A DNA stretch of 64,000 bases from Nitrospira japonica (GCA_020723105.1 DYJL01000012.1:1-64000), one strand, 5' to 3'; shown: positions 44,366 to 53,632, numbered from the stretch's first letter. Notes: generated from the letters alone by a model not told the origin. Numbers and translations: made by a program.

Positions 44366-45184
44366 ATGCAGTTTGATATCAGGAGGTTCAGCGTTAAAGT
44401 GGGTCTGTTTTTTTTACTAATTACTGTTCACTATTCACAGTCTACTGTTGTCTATGCAGCGCATCCGCTTATAACTGATGACACTGGTACCCAGGGAAAA
44501 GGAAAATTCCAGATTGAGATAAACAGCGAGATCAGCCGGGACAAGGAAACAGTGGACGGACTAATGACAAAGGAGACAGGAGGGGAAGTCGCTTCAATAG
44601 TGTCATATGGAATTACCGATAATGCTGACTTGGTTCTCGGTGTCCCGTATCAGTGGCTTAAGGCAGAAGAAGATGGAGAAACAATCTCCGATGAAGACGG
44701 AGTCGGAGATATATCACTTGAAATAAAATGGAGATTTCTTGAAAAAGAGACTCTGAGTTTTGCCTTAAAACCCGCAATCATATTACCCACTGGAGATGAA
44801 GAAAAAGGGCTCGGTAATGGCAAGGCGTCTTACGGTCTTATGTTTATCACAACAAAGGAAATGGAGCCATGGACTTTTCATTTAAATATTGGCTATATGC
44901 ACAATGAATACAAACTTGCCGAAGACGAAGATGCAAACAGAAAAGATATATGGCATGCATCATTGGCTTCAACAGTGGAGGTTATCAAAGATCTCCAGGC
45001 TGTTGTGAATATAGGTGTGGAAAAAAATCCGGACAGGGAATCAAACACCCATCCTGCTTTTATCCTCGGTGGTGTAATTTATTCGATTACTGAAAATTTA
45101 GATATAGATCTCGGCGTAAAGGCCGGGCTGAATAAGCCTGAGACGGATTTAACGGTTCTTGCAGGTATGGCAGTCAGGTTCTAA
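44366..45184 (+). CDS. Iron-regulated outer-membrane beta-barrel protein
   Basis: This 272-residue exported protein is probably an outer-membrane beta-barrel of the transporter/porin type (MetA-pathway-like): alternating strands such as GDISLEIKWRFLEKETLSFALKPAI and a C-terminal LAGMAVRF. A Fur box is close upstream, so it is likely induced in iron limitation. The signal peptide (FFLLITVHYSQSTVVYAAHP) is built from ACTAATTACTGTTCACTATT words like the window's intergenic repeats. The substrate is unknown. Confidence 0.75.
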   Translation: MQFDIRRFSVKVGLFFLLITVHYSQSTVVYAAHPLITDDTGTQGKGKFQIEINSEISRDKETVDGLMTKETGGEVASIVSYGITDNADLVLGVPYQWLKAEEDGETISDEDGVGDISLEIKWRFLEKETLSFALKPAIILPTGDEEKGLGNGKASYGLMFITTKEMEPWTFHLNIGYMHNEYKLAEDEDANRKDIWHASLASTVEVIKDLQAVVNIGVEKNPDRESNTHPAFILGGVIYSITENLDIDLGVKAGLNKPETDLTVLAGMAVRF

Positions 45185-45190
45185 GATGGA

Positions 45191-45322
45191 GCATGGCATG
45201 GGATATAATTTTCACTCATTCTCACCCCGCATCCTGCGGGGCTCCGAGGCGTTTATTCGGCAAAACATCCTGTTTTGCCTGTTGAATAAACGAAACCGCT
45301 CAAATTCTATCCCAAACCATGC
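45191..45322. repeat. Branched palindromic structure between porin-like gene and feoA
   Basis: A 21-bp imperfect outer stem (GCATGGCATGGGATATAATT / ...ATCCCAAACCATGC) holds two arms: CCCCGC-ATCCT-GCGGGG and, within a GTTTATTC/GAATAAAC stem, GGCAAAAC-ATCCT-GTTTTGCC. Both hairpin loops are ATCCT. It forms a multi-branched RNA or a cruciform. No ORF. Confidence 0.75.
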
Positions 45323-45360
45323 ACTTTATCAGTCTTGAAATGAAAGGAGGAAATAAAAAT

Positions 45361-45621
45361 ATGTCACCGCTTGGACTTTTATCAAAAGGTGAAAAAGCTG
45401 AGGTAGTAGAGATAAGGATACAAAAAGGTTACTGCCAGGGAACGGGTAAAAATCAGGCTTGTCATGCGGAGGATATGGGCTTACGCACTGGAAAGGTTAT
45501 AGAAATGCTCAATAACGGAGGAGGAGGCCCCATCTTACTGAAGGTTGACGAGTCAAGAATCGCTATCAGCAGGGGGATGGCGATGAAGATAATGGTGAAA
45601 AAAACAGGGTGTAGGGATTAG
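45361..45621 (+). CDS. feoA: FeoA-domain protein, first copy
   Basis: This 86-residue SH3-like FeoA protein (SPLGLLSKGEKAEVVEIR, DMGLRTGKVIEMLNN, ISRGMAMKIMV) regulates or supports FeoB. It has an extra YCQGTGKNQACHAEDMGL Cys pair that most FeoA proteins lack. I took the ATG at 45361 because AAAGGAGG is just upstream. A second FeoA follows. Confidence 0.9.
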   Translation: MSPLGLLSKGEKAEVVEIRIQKGYCQGTGKNQACHAEDMGLRTGKVIEMLNNGGGGPILLKVDESRIAISRGMAMKIMVKKTGCRD

Positions 45622-45724
45622 GGGATAGGGGGTAAGGAATAGGGTGTAGGGGAACGAATTAAGGGGGATGAAAGGGGATTTTTTTGATAGATGATGATAA
45701 TCAACAACTAAGGAGGACTTTAAA

Positions 45725-45952
45725 ATGAATCTTGCAATGCTTAAACCTGGAGAGATCGGGCAAATAACACAAATCGGGGCTATCGGCCCCATTAAAAGAA
45801 GGCTCATGGATATGGGCGTTCTGGTGGGTGAAAAGGTGAAGGTGGAGAAGATTGCTCCGCTTGGCGACCCCATTGAAGTGACAATAAAAAATTATAACCT
45901 CTCTCTAAGGAAGAAAGAGGCCGAGGGGATTTTGGTGGAGGCGGTGAAATGA
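45725..45952 (+). CDS. feoA: FeoA-domain protein, second copy
   Basis: This 75-residue minimal FeoA (MLKPGEIGQITQIGAIGPIKRRLMDMGVLVGEKV) overlaps feoB by 4 bp, so it is translationally coupled to it. A partial Fur-like site (GATGATAATCA, about 45690) lies upstream. Two different FeoA proteins before one FeoB may give separate regulatory contacts. Confidence 0.92.
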   Translation: MNLAMLKPGEIGQITQIGAIGPIKRRLMDMGVLVGEKVKVEKIAPLGDPIEVTIKNYNLSLRKKEAEGILVEAVK

Positions 45953-48198
45953 GTTCAGAGTTAAGTAGGGGCGAGGAGACCTCGCCCGTACAAAGTTCCG
46001 ATTCAAATGATGTAGCCGCAGGCTTTAGCCTGCGTAATGAAAGGGAAACAATTACCGTTGCGGTAGCGGGCAATCCGAATTCTGGCAAATCAACTTTGAT
46101 TAATGCCATTGCAGGCACGAGGCTGTATGTCGGCAACTGGCCCGGAGTGACGGTCGAAAAGAAATCAGCAGTGTTTGAGCACGAGGGCAGAAAGATAAAG
46201 CTTGTGGATCTTCCCGGCACTTACAGCCTTAGCCCGTACACACAGGAAGAGATTATTGCGCGGGACTATCTCGTCAGAGAAAAACCGGATGTGATTATAA
46301 ATGTGGTTGATGCCACTAACATCGAGAGAAACCTGTATCTCACTGTCCAGTTGCTGGAGCTTGGCATACCCCTTGTGATTGCCTTGAACATTTATGATGA
46401 AGCGGAGCAGAAGGGTTATAAAATTAACACAATGGCAATGGAGGAGATGCTTGGCGTTAAGGTTGTCCCTACAGTAGCGACTAAGAAATCCGGCTTGAAT
46501 GAGTTACTAAAGGTGGTAACAAAGGTAGTTGATAACCCATCCCGATATACACCGAAGCATTTGAATTACGGTGAAGATATTGAATCTGCTGCAGTTTCTG
46601 TTCAGGGACATATCATGAAACAGAATCCGTCACTTAATAATAAATATCCACTGAGATGGCTTGCGTTTAAACTTATGGAAGGCGACAGCCATGTTATGGA
46701 AGAAGCCTCCCTGAAAATTGACGACGCCTTTGTTGAGAAGGCAACAATACATCTGAAAAAAGCTCATGGCGACGACATAGAATCCATCATGGCTGATGAG
46801 AGATATGCATTGGCATCAGGTCTTACCCGGGAGGTTGTAAAGAGACCCGAAGTCAGGAAGATGGAAATAACAGAGAAGATCGACAGAGTGGTTTTAAACA
46901 GATTTCTGGGAATACCAGTATTTCTTGCTGCCATGTGGATTGTGTTCAAATTCACCTTCGATTTGTCACAGCCCTTTGGTGACTGGATAGACGGAGCCAC
47001 GGCAGGGCCTATCAGCAGGCTGGCAGCAAAGGCAATTACAGCAGTTAACGGCCCGTTATGGGTAGCATCGCTTACCACAGAGGGGGTTATTGCCGGCGTC
47101 GGCTTTGTGCTTGCATTTGTGCCTGTGATATTTGCGATGATGTTTTTTATCACATTCCTTGAGGGCAGTGGATACATGGCAAGGGCGGCCTTTGTTATGG
47201 ACAGGGCCATGCACAGCATGGGATTGCACGGGAAATCATTTATACCCATGCTCCTTGGATTTGGCTGCAATGTGCCCGGCATATATGCCACAAGGACCCT
47301 TGAAAACCCCAGAGACAAGGCGCTTACTGCCTTGCTATTGCCCCTGATGTCCTGCGGTGCAAGGCTTCCGGTATATGTGGTGTTCATCGGAGCGTTCTTT
47401 TCTGCACATGCAGGTACAGTGCTTTGGTCCATGTATGTAATGGGTATAGCGCTTGCTGTATTAATGGGCGTAATATTCAAGCGGACCCTTTTCAGAGGAG
47501 AATCGCCAATGTTTATTATGGAGCTTCCGCCTTACAGGATGCCATCCCTTAAAAGTCTGATGATACATACATGGGAAAAGGGGAAGCACTTTCTGATTAA
47601 AGCAGGTACATATATATTTGCAGTGTCAATCCTCGTCTGGTTTTTACTTAATCTTCCATGGGGTGTTGAGAACAAAAAGGATTCCTATCTTGGCAAAGCC
47701 GGTCAGGTCATAGCGCCTGCGTTGGCCCCCATCGGGTTCGGGAACTGGGAGGCCGCCTCATCACTGGTAACAGGATTGATCGCCAAGGAGATAGTAGTCG
47801 GGTCAATGGCCGAAATATACGCAGTGCAGCAGGAAGATGAGGAGACAACTACAGTATCAGATGATTTAAAAGAGATAGGGAGCTCTTTTCTGACCGCTGT
47901 AAGAGATTCTTTCAGGAATGTTTTTGCCACATTAGGAATTGCAAGTATCTCCGCTGAGGAGGATGAAGGCGCCTCAGGACTGAAAACAGTCATACAAAAG
48001 ACTTTCACGCCCCTGACTGCATATGCCTTCATGGCATTTGTTCTTCTCTATATGCCGTGCGTTGTTGTGGCTATAGCTATGAAGCATGAGTTCGGTTCGT
48101 GGAAATGGTTTGGAGTGGCGTTCGCGTATCAAATGGGTTTAGCGTGGGTCGTGGCGATGATAATTTATCAGGGAGGACGGATATTAGGAATAGGATAA
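45949..48198 (+). CDS. feoB: Ferrous iron transporter FeoB
   Basis: This 749-residue inner-membrane Fe(II) transporter has an N-terminal G domain (VAGNPNSGKSTLINAIAG, LVDLPGTYSLSPYTQEE, and NIYDEAEQKG for G4), a helical linker and two Gate regions in the membrane part (LLGFGCNVPGIYATRTL, LPLMSCGARLPVYVVF). The first about 38 residues (SELSRGEETSPVQ...) are unusual. Their DNA holds two perfect palindromes (45969-45987 and 46017-46034), so they are repeat-derived. Otherwise complete. Confidence 0.95.
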   Translation: MSSELSRGEETSPVQSSDSNDVAAGFSLRNERETITVAVAGNPNSGKSTLINAIAGTRLYVGNWPGVTVEKKSAVFEHEGRKIKLVDLPGTYSLSPYTQEEIIARDYLVREKPDVIINVVDATNIERNLYLTVQLLELGIPLVIALNIYDEAEQKGYKINTMAMEEMLGVKVVPTVATKKSGLNELLKVVTKVVDNPSRYTPKHLNYGEDIESAAVSVQGHIMKQNPSLNNKYPLRWLAFKLMEGDSHVMEEASLKIDDAFVEKATIHLKKAHGDDIESIMADERYALASGLTREVVKRPEVRKMEITEKIDRVVLNRFLGIPVFLAAMWIVFKFTFDLSQPFGDWIDGATAGPISRLAAKAITAVNGPLWVASLTTEGVIAGVGFVLAFVPVIFAMMFFITFLEGSGYMARAAFVMDRAMHSMGLHGKSFIPMLLGFGCNVPGIYATRTLENPRDKALTALLLPLMSCGARLPVYVVFIGAFFSAHAGTVLWSMYVMGIALAVLMGVIFKRTLFRGESPMFIMELPPYRMPSLKSLMIHTWEKGKHFLIKAGTYIFAVSILVWFLLNLPWGVENKKDSYLGKAGQVIAPALAPIGFGNWEAASSLVTGLIAKEIVVGSMAEIYAVQQEDEETTTVSDDLKEIGSSFLTAVRDSFRNVFATLGIASISAEEDEGASGLKTVIQKTFTPLTAYAFMAFVLLYMPCVVVAIAMKHEFGSWKWFGVAFAYQMGLAWVVAMIIYQGGRILGIG

Positions 48199-48199
48199 A

Positions 48200-48360
48200 C
48201 ATAAGGGGAAGGCTGGTGAAGAATTTCTATACGACTCCTTTAAAAAAGAGTTAAGAGTTAGGAGTCATGAGTTAAGAAGTAAAAAAGATAGGAACTGCAT
48301 TTAAGTAAAAATTTAATAAACTGTCGATTATAGAAATTCTGAGACAGGCTATCCCTTATG
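48200..48360. repeat. Copy C of the palindrome-inserted element
   Basis: The unique outer arms are CATAAGGG/CCCTTATG. The shared inner ends are GGCTGGTGAAGAATTTCTATACGAC and CGATTATAGAAATTC...ACAGGCT, and the filler has GAGTTAAGAGTTAGGAGTC words. The filler words differ from those of copies A and B. Confidence 0.8.
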
Positions 48361-48389
48361 GGATAAAGTTTGTGATAAGGAGGTTTAGC

Positions 48390-48524
48390 ATGGGGTTTAC
48401 AGACATTTCATTAATGGTTTTAATTATCGTGGGAGCGTTTTATCTTTTGTACCGATCGGTGTGGAAAAAGAAAGGTCATTGTCAGGGATGCGATTCTGAG
48501 ACATGCGATGTTAAGAAACGCTAA
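48390..48524 (+). CDS. FeoB-associated Cys-rich membrane protein
   Basis: This 44-residue protein begins MGFTDISLMVLIIVGAFYLL (one membrane helix) followed by WKKKGHCQGCDSETCDVKKR. It matches the short FeoB-associated Cys-rich proteins, whose CxxC pairs probably handle iron. TAAGGAGG precedes the ATG. It sits 191 bp after feoB. Confidence 0.88.
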   Translation: MGFTDISLMVLIIVGAFYLLYRSVWKKKGHCQGCDSETCDVKKR

Positions 48525-48635
48525 CAGGCTAAGGTTTCTGCGTTACCCGGCCTTGAATATAGTATAATATCCGGCAGGGAAAGGAGATATAAAAACAATT
48601 TTAACTAACTAAACCAAAAGGAGAAGGGAGAAAAT

Positions 48636-49091
48636 ATGAAGAGACTTTTACTGACAATCATTGCTTTGCTGTTTGCTGCTGCTTTTTCATCAGGTGTCTA
48701 TGCTGAAGAGGTCAAATACACAACGCATATAAAACCAATCGTTGAAAAGATGTGCGCTCACTGCCATGGCGCTGACGCACCGGAGATTAAAGAATTCAAG
48801 AAAGACAAGGACAAGTACAAGGCTGTGCATAAAGGTCCCCGCATGGACAGCTACGCATACCTTATCCAGTTCATCGGCTGGCCCGATGCAGGCGCCGTTA
48901 TGAGACGGCTCGATGACGGGAAGAGCACAAAAGACGGTAAGCCCGGCAATATGTATGAATACTTTGGTGCTACCGATGAAGAAAGACAAAAGAACCTCAA
49001 TACCTTTAAAGAATGGGTCGGCAACTGGAACCTCAAAAAATGGCCGGATGTGACCAAAGAGGATATGGATAAGCTGAAGCTGGCTTATTAA
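48636..49091 (+). CDS. Periplasmic c-type cytochrome
   Basis: This 151-residue exported protein has a signal peptide (1-23) and one haem-binding site, MCAHCHG (Cys-x-x-Cys-His) near residue 42. The rest is Lys-rich (KEFKKDKDKYKAVHKG) and has an Asp/Trp-rich C-terminus. It could carry electrons for the iron or efflux genes nearby, but its partner is unknown. AAGGAGAAGG precedes the start. A stem-loop follows the stop. Confidence 0.85.
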   Translation: MKRLLLTIIALLFAAAFSSGVYAEEVKYTTHIKPIVEKMCAHCHGADAPEIKEFKKDKDKYKAVHKGPRMDSYAYLIQFIGWPDAGAVMRRLDDGKSTKDGKPGNMYEYFGATDEERQKNLNTFKEWVGNWNLKKWPDVTKEDMDKLKLAY

Positions 49092-49102
49092 CTCATATCA
49101 TA

Positions 49103-49169
49103 GAAACGCATTGACGGGCCGGATGCCCGTCGAGAATGAAACGAAAAGCCAGACCCGTCAATGCGTTTC
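49103..49169 (+). terminator. Strong hairpin after the cytochrome gene
   Basis: GAAACGCATTGACGGG (49103-49118) pairs perfectly over 16 bp with CCCGTCAATGCGTTTC (49154-49169). An alternative inner hairpin (GACGGGC-CGGAT-GCCCGTC, 49113-49131) competes with it. The genes on both sides converge, so it could act in both directions. There is no T-run. Confidence 0.6.
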
Positions 49170-49187
49170 ATGGATAATGCAGATTAA

Positions 49188-52100
49188 TCAAACCTTACTC
49201 CTAAACTCCCTTCCCTTCCACAGCATATAGATTGCAGGATAAATAATTAGCTCGAGGATTGTTGAGGTGATGACGCCTCCGACCATTGGAGCGGCGATGC
49301 GCTTCATGACATCTGAGCCTGCACCAGTGCTGAACATTATAGGAACCAGTCCGGCAAGAATAACGCTGACAGTCATTATCTTGGGACGGATCCTTTTTAC
49401 AGCACCATGCATGATTGCTTCTTTTAAATCAGCAAGGCTTTTCAATCTGCCTTCTTTCTTCCACTGGTCATAGGCGAGATCAAGATACAGAAGCATGACC
49501 ACACCTGTCTCTGCGTCCAGGCCTGCAAGGGCGATAATGCCTACCCACACAGCAATGCTCATGTTGTAATTGAGGAAATACAGAAACCAGAACGAGCCGA
49601 CGAGTGAGAATGGAACTGCAAGAAGGACAATTGCAGTCTTGGTTAGCGACTTGGTATTCATGAAAATAAGAACAAATATAATAAGCGCTGTCAGCGGCAG
49701 CACGACCTTCAGCCTTTCATGTGTCTTTACAAGATATTCATATTCCCCGCTCCATTCAAGCCTGTAGCCGTCAGGCAATTTGACCGACTGTGCTACGTGA
49801 TGCTTGGCCTCCTCAACATAACCGCCCACATCGCGTCCTGAAAAATCAACAAAGACATACGCGGCAAGGAGCCCCTCCTCGCTCTTGATGCCAGTGGGGC
49901 CTTTAATAATGCTGACGTCGGCAATCTCTCCAAGCGGTATTTGAATGGAGTTAGGAGTTGAAGAACTCATGCCACTTAACTCTTGACTTATAACTCTTGA
50001 CTCCGGCATGACCGGAATCAATATCCTTTTTATCTTCTCCACGTCATTCCTCAACTCCCGCAGATATCTCACATTAACCGGATAACGCTCCCTGCCTTCT
50101 ACCGTAATGGTCAGATTCATTCCACCGATGGCGCTTGCGACTAAATCATTTACATCATCCATTGATAGACCGTATCTCGCGATCTCTTCGCGTTTCGGTT
50201 TGATGTCGAGAAAATAACCTGTAGTCAATCTTTCGGCATACGCACTCCTCGTGCCGGGAACGGTTTTTACTGAATTCTCGACGTCAATGGCGATTTTTTC
50301 TATCATATCAATCTTGGGGCCGAGCACTTTTACTCCAACAGGCGTCCTTATCCCAGTTGCAAGCATATCTATCCTCGCCTTTATGGGCATGGTGAATGAA
50401 TTTGCGACCCCGGGAATGGAGAGTGCATCATTCATTTCATTTTTCAATTTATCAACGGTCATGCCTTCACGCCACTCTGATTCAGGCTTAAGATTGACGA
50501 CGGTCTCAAACATCTCAAGTGGGGCCGGGTCTGTAGCAGTCTCAGCGCGTCCTGCTTTGCCGTATACCTGCTCCACTTCAGGAATTGATTTCAGAATCTT
50601 GTCCTGCATAACAAGAAGCTTCGTGACTTCTGATACGGAAGCCCCTGGAACTGTAACAGGCATATAGAAAAGAGTGCCTTCGAAGAGCGGAGGCATGAAT
50701 TCAGTGCCGAGCTTGATGAATGGATAAGCTGTTATTGCCATAACGATTATGGCAATTATGATGACCGTCTTTTTGAATCTCAATGCGCCCCTCGCAAACG
50801 GCTCATAAATTTTATGAAGGATAATGCTGACGGGATTTCTCTCTTCCGGCCGGATTTTTCCTCTTATAAAAAGTGTCATAAGGACAGGCGTCAATGTAAC
50901 TGCAAGGAATGATGAAAAGAGCATCGCAAAGGTTTTGGTATACGCGAGCGGTTTAAAGAGCCGCCCGGCCTGTGCTTGCAGGGTAAATATAGGAAGAAAG
51001 CCAACAGTGATGACAAGCAGTGAAAAAAACAGCGACGGGCCGACTTCTTTCGCCGCCTCAATGATGACGTCGCTTCTGCTGACTCCTGACCCTGACTCCC
51101 ATTCTTCCAGTTTCTTATGAGCATTTTCCACCATAATTATTGACGCATCAACCATTGCGCCGATGGCAATGGCAATGCCGCCAAGGCTCATGATATTTGA
51201 TGTGACGCCAAGGTAATACATGCAGATGAATGAGATGATGATAGCCACAGGAAGCGTTAATATTACGACAAGGGCGCTTGGAAGATGGAAAAGAAATACG
51301 ATGCAAACGGCGCTGACCGCAACCGAGAGCTTTATGATTTCGTCCTTTAAGGTATCAATTGAACGGTGTATTAAATCAGTCCTGTCATATGTGGTGACGA
51401 TTTTGACGCCTTTGGGAAGGCTTGACTGAAGTTCCTTTTCGATCTTTTCTTTGACGCGCTCAATGACGCTAAGGACATTTTCACCGAAGCGGACCACAAC
51501 GATCCCTCCTGCCACTTCGCCTTTGCCGTCAATATCAGCAAGACCCCTCCTGATTTCAGGGCCGATCTGAACTGTTGCCACATCACGCAGGTAAACAGGT
51601 GTGCCGAACCCGTTGGTCCCGACAGATATGTTTTCAAGATCGGAAAGGTTTTTAATATAACCACGCCCCCGGACCATATATTCTATTCCGGAAAGTTCAA
51701 GCACACGCCCTTCCACGTCCTTGTTGCTCCTGCGGATGGCGTCCATGATCTTCATAAGGGGGATGTCGTATGCAAGGAGCCTGTTTGGATCAATGTTTAC
51801 CTGGTACTGCTTTACAAAGCCGCCAATGCTCGCAACCTGAGAAACTCCGGGAACGCTTTCGAGCGCAAGCTTTAAGTTATAGTCCTGTATTGAGCGAAGC
51901 TGTGAAAGGTCATGACTGTTGGACTCATCCACAAGTGCATAGGAAAAGCCCCACCCAAGGCTTGTCGCATCAGGACCCAGAACAGGGTTAACATCCTGTG
52001 GAAGTTTTCCCTTGACAGTCTGCAGATATTCAAGTATCCGGCTTCGCGCCCAGTATATGTCGGTGCCCTCTTCAAAAATTACATAGATGAAGGAGCTTCC

Positions 52101-52364
52101 AAGAAACGAAAACCCGCGCACTACCTGAACCTTTGGCGCGGCAAGAAGGGTTGATGTTATTGGATACGTTATCTGGTCTTCAATAAGGTCCGGGCTTCTT
52201 CCGGCCCATTCCGTGAATATAATTACCTGCGTGTCGCTCAGATCCGGGATGGCGTCAAGCGGTGTTTTTTTCAGGGCCCAATAACCCCATGCGCAGAGAG
52301 AAAAGACCATCAGGAATATGATGAACTTGTTTCGCGCGCTGTATTCGATAATCTTAGCTATCAT
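49188..52364 (-). CDS. cusA: Heavy-metal efflux RND pump, CusA/CzcA family
   Basis: This 1058-residue inner-membrane RND protein has IIEYSARNKFIIFLMVFSL as the first helix, the family block PLDAIPDLSDTQVIIFTEW, AIAIGAMVDASIIMVENAHK in the proton-relay region, and the DAETGVVMLLYLDLAYDQW transmembrane motif. Three-gene order with the fusion and TolC genes is standard. ATG at 52364 is chosen; a TTG 18 bp upstream is the other option. At about residues 788-806 it has an insert (MPESRVISQELSGMSSSTPN) made of GAGTTA-word repeat DNA (49947-50003). Confidence 0.92.
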   Translation of the reverse strand: MIAKIIEYSARNKFIIFLMVFSLCAWGYWALKKTPLDAIPDLSDTQVIIFTEWAGRSPDLIEDQITYPITSTLLAAPKVQVVRGFSFLGSSFIYVIFEEGTDIYWARSRILEYLQTVKGKLPQDVNPVLGPDATSLGWGFSYALVDESNSHDLSQLRSIQDYNLKLALESVPGVSQVASIGGFVKQYQVNIDPNRLLAYDIPLMKIMDAIRRSNKDVEGRVLELSGIEYMVRGRGYIKNLSDLENISVGTNGFGTPVYLRDVATVQIGPEIRRGLADIDGKGEVAGGIVVVRFGENVLSVIERVKEKIEKELQSSLPKGVKIVTTYDRTDLIHRSIDTLKDEIIKLSVAVSAVCIVFLFHLPSALVVILTLPVAIIISFICMYYLGVTSNIMSLGGIAIAIGAMVDASIIMVENAHKKLEEWESGSGVSRSDVIIEAAKEVGPSLFFSLLVITVGFLPIFTLQAQAGRLFKPLAYTKTFAMLFSSFLAVTLTPVLMTLFIRGKIRPEERNPVSIILHKIYEPFARGALRFKKTVIIIAIIVMAITAYPFIKLGTEFMPPLFEGTLFYMPVTVPGASVSEVTKLLVMQDKILKSIPEVEQVYGKAGRAETATDPAPLEMFETVVNLKPESEWREGMTVDKLKNEMNDALSIPGVANSFTMPIKARIDMLATGIRTPVGVKVLGPKIDMIEKIAIDVENSVKTVPGTRSAYAERLTTGYFLDIKPKREEIARYGLSMDDVNDLVASAIGGMNLTITVEGRERYPVNVRYLRELRNDVEKIKRILIPVMPESRVISQELSGMSSSTPNSIQIPLGEIADVSIIKGPTGIKSEEGLLAAYVFVDFSGRDVGGYVEEAKHHVAQSVKLPDGYRLEWSGEYEYLVKTHERLKVVLPLTALIIFVLIFMNTKSLTKTAIVLLAVPFSLVGSFWFLYFLNYNMSIAVWVGIIALAGLDAETGVVMLLYLDLAYDQWKKEGRLKSLADLKEAIMHGAVKRIRPKIMTVSVILAGLVPIMFSTGAGSDVMKRIAAPMVGGVITSTILELIIYPAIYMLWKGREFRSKV
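49947..50003. repeat. GAGTTA-word hairpin inside cusA
   Basis: GAGTTAGGAGTTGAAGAACTC and AACTCTTGACTTATAACTCT words of this stretch match the aroC insert. It keeps the reading frame and adds about 18 residues to a periplasmic loop. Confidence 0.75.
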
Positions 52365-52382
52365 GATAATTTTTGAAAGCAA

Positions 52383-52442
52383 CTGGATTCCTGCTTTCGC
52401 AGGAATGACCAGTTTATGTCATTCCCGTGAAAACGGGAATCC
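52383..52442. repeat. Diverged GTCATTCCCGTG palindrome between cusA and cusB
   Basis: GATTCCTGCTTTCGCAGGAATGACC is followed by GTCATTCCCGTGAAAACGGG, two hairpins of the same family as in hisH. It fills most of the 84-bp gap. Confidence 0.7.
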
Positions 52443-52448
52443 GGAAAT

Positions 52449-53630
52449 TTAATGCTTATGTCCTCCGAGCGGCGTTACGCCTTTCAACTGCGCTTCTGAG
52501 TCAATGAGGAACGCAGCTGAAGAAGCAACTTTCTCTCCCTTCTTCAAGCCCATCAGCACCTCTGTAAACCCTGAGGCCTTCATTCCAGCCATAATTTCTC
52601 TTGGCTCAAAATAACCCTCGCCCTTATCTACGTAAACAATCTGCCGCACTCCTGTGTCAATAATGGCGTCATCAGGCACTACGAGTTTACTGCCGAGGTC
52701 TATTTTTATTTCAACATTTGTGAACATCTGCGGCTTGAGCTGCCCTTTAGAATTTGGAATTTCAAACCTTACAGTGGCAGTTCGTGTTGTGCCGGAGATT
52801 GAGGGATAGACGTAATCAATCGTTGATGTAAATTCCTTATCGGGGAAATAGCTAAGCGATATCTTTGCCTTCTGTCCTGCTGTAACAGAAGATAGTTCAT
52901 ATTCATAAATATCAGCAAGGACCCAGAGGGTTGAAAGGTCGGCAATATCAAAAAGTTTTTCACCGGGCATCACTCGCATCCCCTGAACAGCCATTTTCTC
53001 TGTCACATATCCATTAGCGGGACTATAAATAGTAAGAGTCCTTACCGGTTTCCCTGTCTCTTTGATTCTCTCAATCTGCTCCTCTGAAATATCCCATAAT
53101 TTCAGCCTCTGCCTTGCCGCATCAACTATTCTTTCTGCATCAGTTGAAAGCATCGAGCTCACCGCTGATTGCTGACCGCTGACTGCTGTTTGGCTCCATT
53201 TCACCACATTCAGATATTCCTGCTGCGTTGCGTAAAGCTCCGGACTGTAAAGTTCAGCAAGCGGCTCGCCCTTTTTCACGAACTTGCCTGTGTAATCAAC
53301 ATAAAGCTTTTCTATCCATCCTTCAAACTTTGTATTTACCGTAGCGAATTTTCTCTCGTCATAACTGATACGGCCGACAGTCCGGATGGTCTTCTTCATC
53401 GGTTTTACAGCGACCTCAAAAATCCTGACGCCTATCAACTGCTGCTTTTCCGGCTCAATCTCAACCGTCGGGGTTTCCACAACCTCAGCCTCTGCCGCAT
53501 CCTGTTTTTCCGACTGGGGGGCTTCTTTTACCGGTGCAGCATGCTGATGGACCTGAGCGAATGACGGCGGGCTGAAAAAAGATAACAGAATAATTATTAA
53601 TCCGGGAATAATGACTGCCTTTGTTTTCAT
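52449..53630 (-). CDS. cusB: Membrane fusion protein of heavy-metal efflux pump
   Basis: This 393-residue periplasmic adaptor has a signal peptide (1-25), a His-rich start (HQHAAPVKEAP), barrel-sandwich segments (DYTGKFVKKGEPLAELYSPE, ERIKETGKPVRTLTIYSPANG) and the C-terminal domain (LVVPDDAIIDTGVRQIVYV, SSAAFLIDSEAQLKG). At about residue 145-158 the hairpin has an insert TAVSGQQSAVSSM coded by GACTGCTGACCGC-type repeat words. His-rich ends fit a copper/silver pump. Confidence 0.9.
   Translation of the reverse strand: MKTKAVIIPGLIIILLSFFSPPSFAQVHQHAAPVKEAPQSEKQDAAEAEVVETPTVEIEPEKQQLIGVRIFEVAVKPMKKTIRTVGRISYDERKFATVNTKFEGWIEKLYVDYTGKFVKKGEPLAELYSPELYATQQEYLNVVKWSQTAVSGQQSAVSSMLSTDAERIVDAARQRLKLWDISEEQIERIKETGKPVRTLTIYSPANGYVTEKMAVQGMRVMPGEKLFDIADLSTLWVLADIYEYELSSVTAGQKAKISLSYFPDKEFTSTIDYVYPSISGTTRTATVRFEIPNSKGQLKPQMFTNVEIKIDLGSKLVVPDDAIIDTGVRQIVYVDKGEGYFEPREIMAGMKASGFTEVLMGLKKGEKVASSAAFLIDSEAQLKGVTPLGGHKH
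53150..53200. repeat. CTGACTGCTG-word repeat inside cusB
   Basis: ACCGCTGATTGCTGACCGCTGACTGCTG words are in frame with cusB on the minus strand. They read QQSAVSGQ-like peptides and fall in the alpha-helical hairpin of the fusion protein. Only one arm of a palindrome is present. Confidence 0.55.
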
Positions 53631-53632
53631 CT

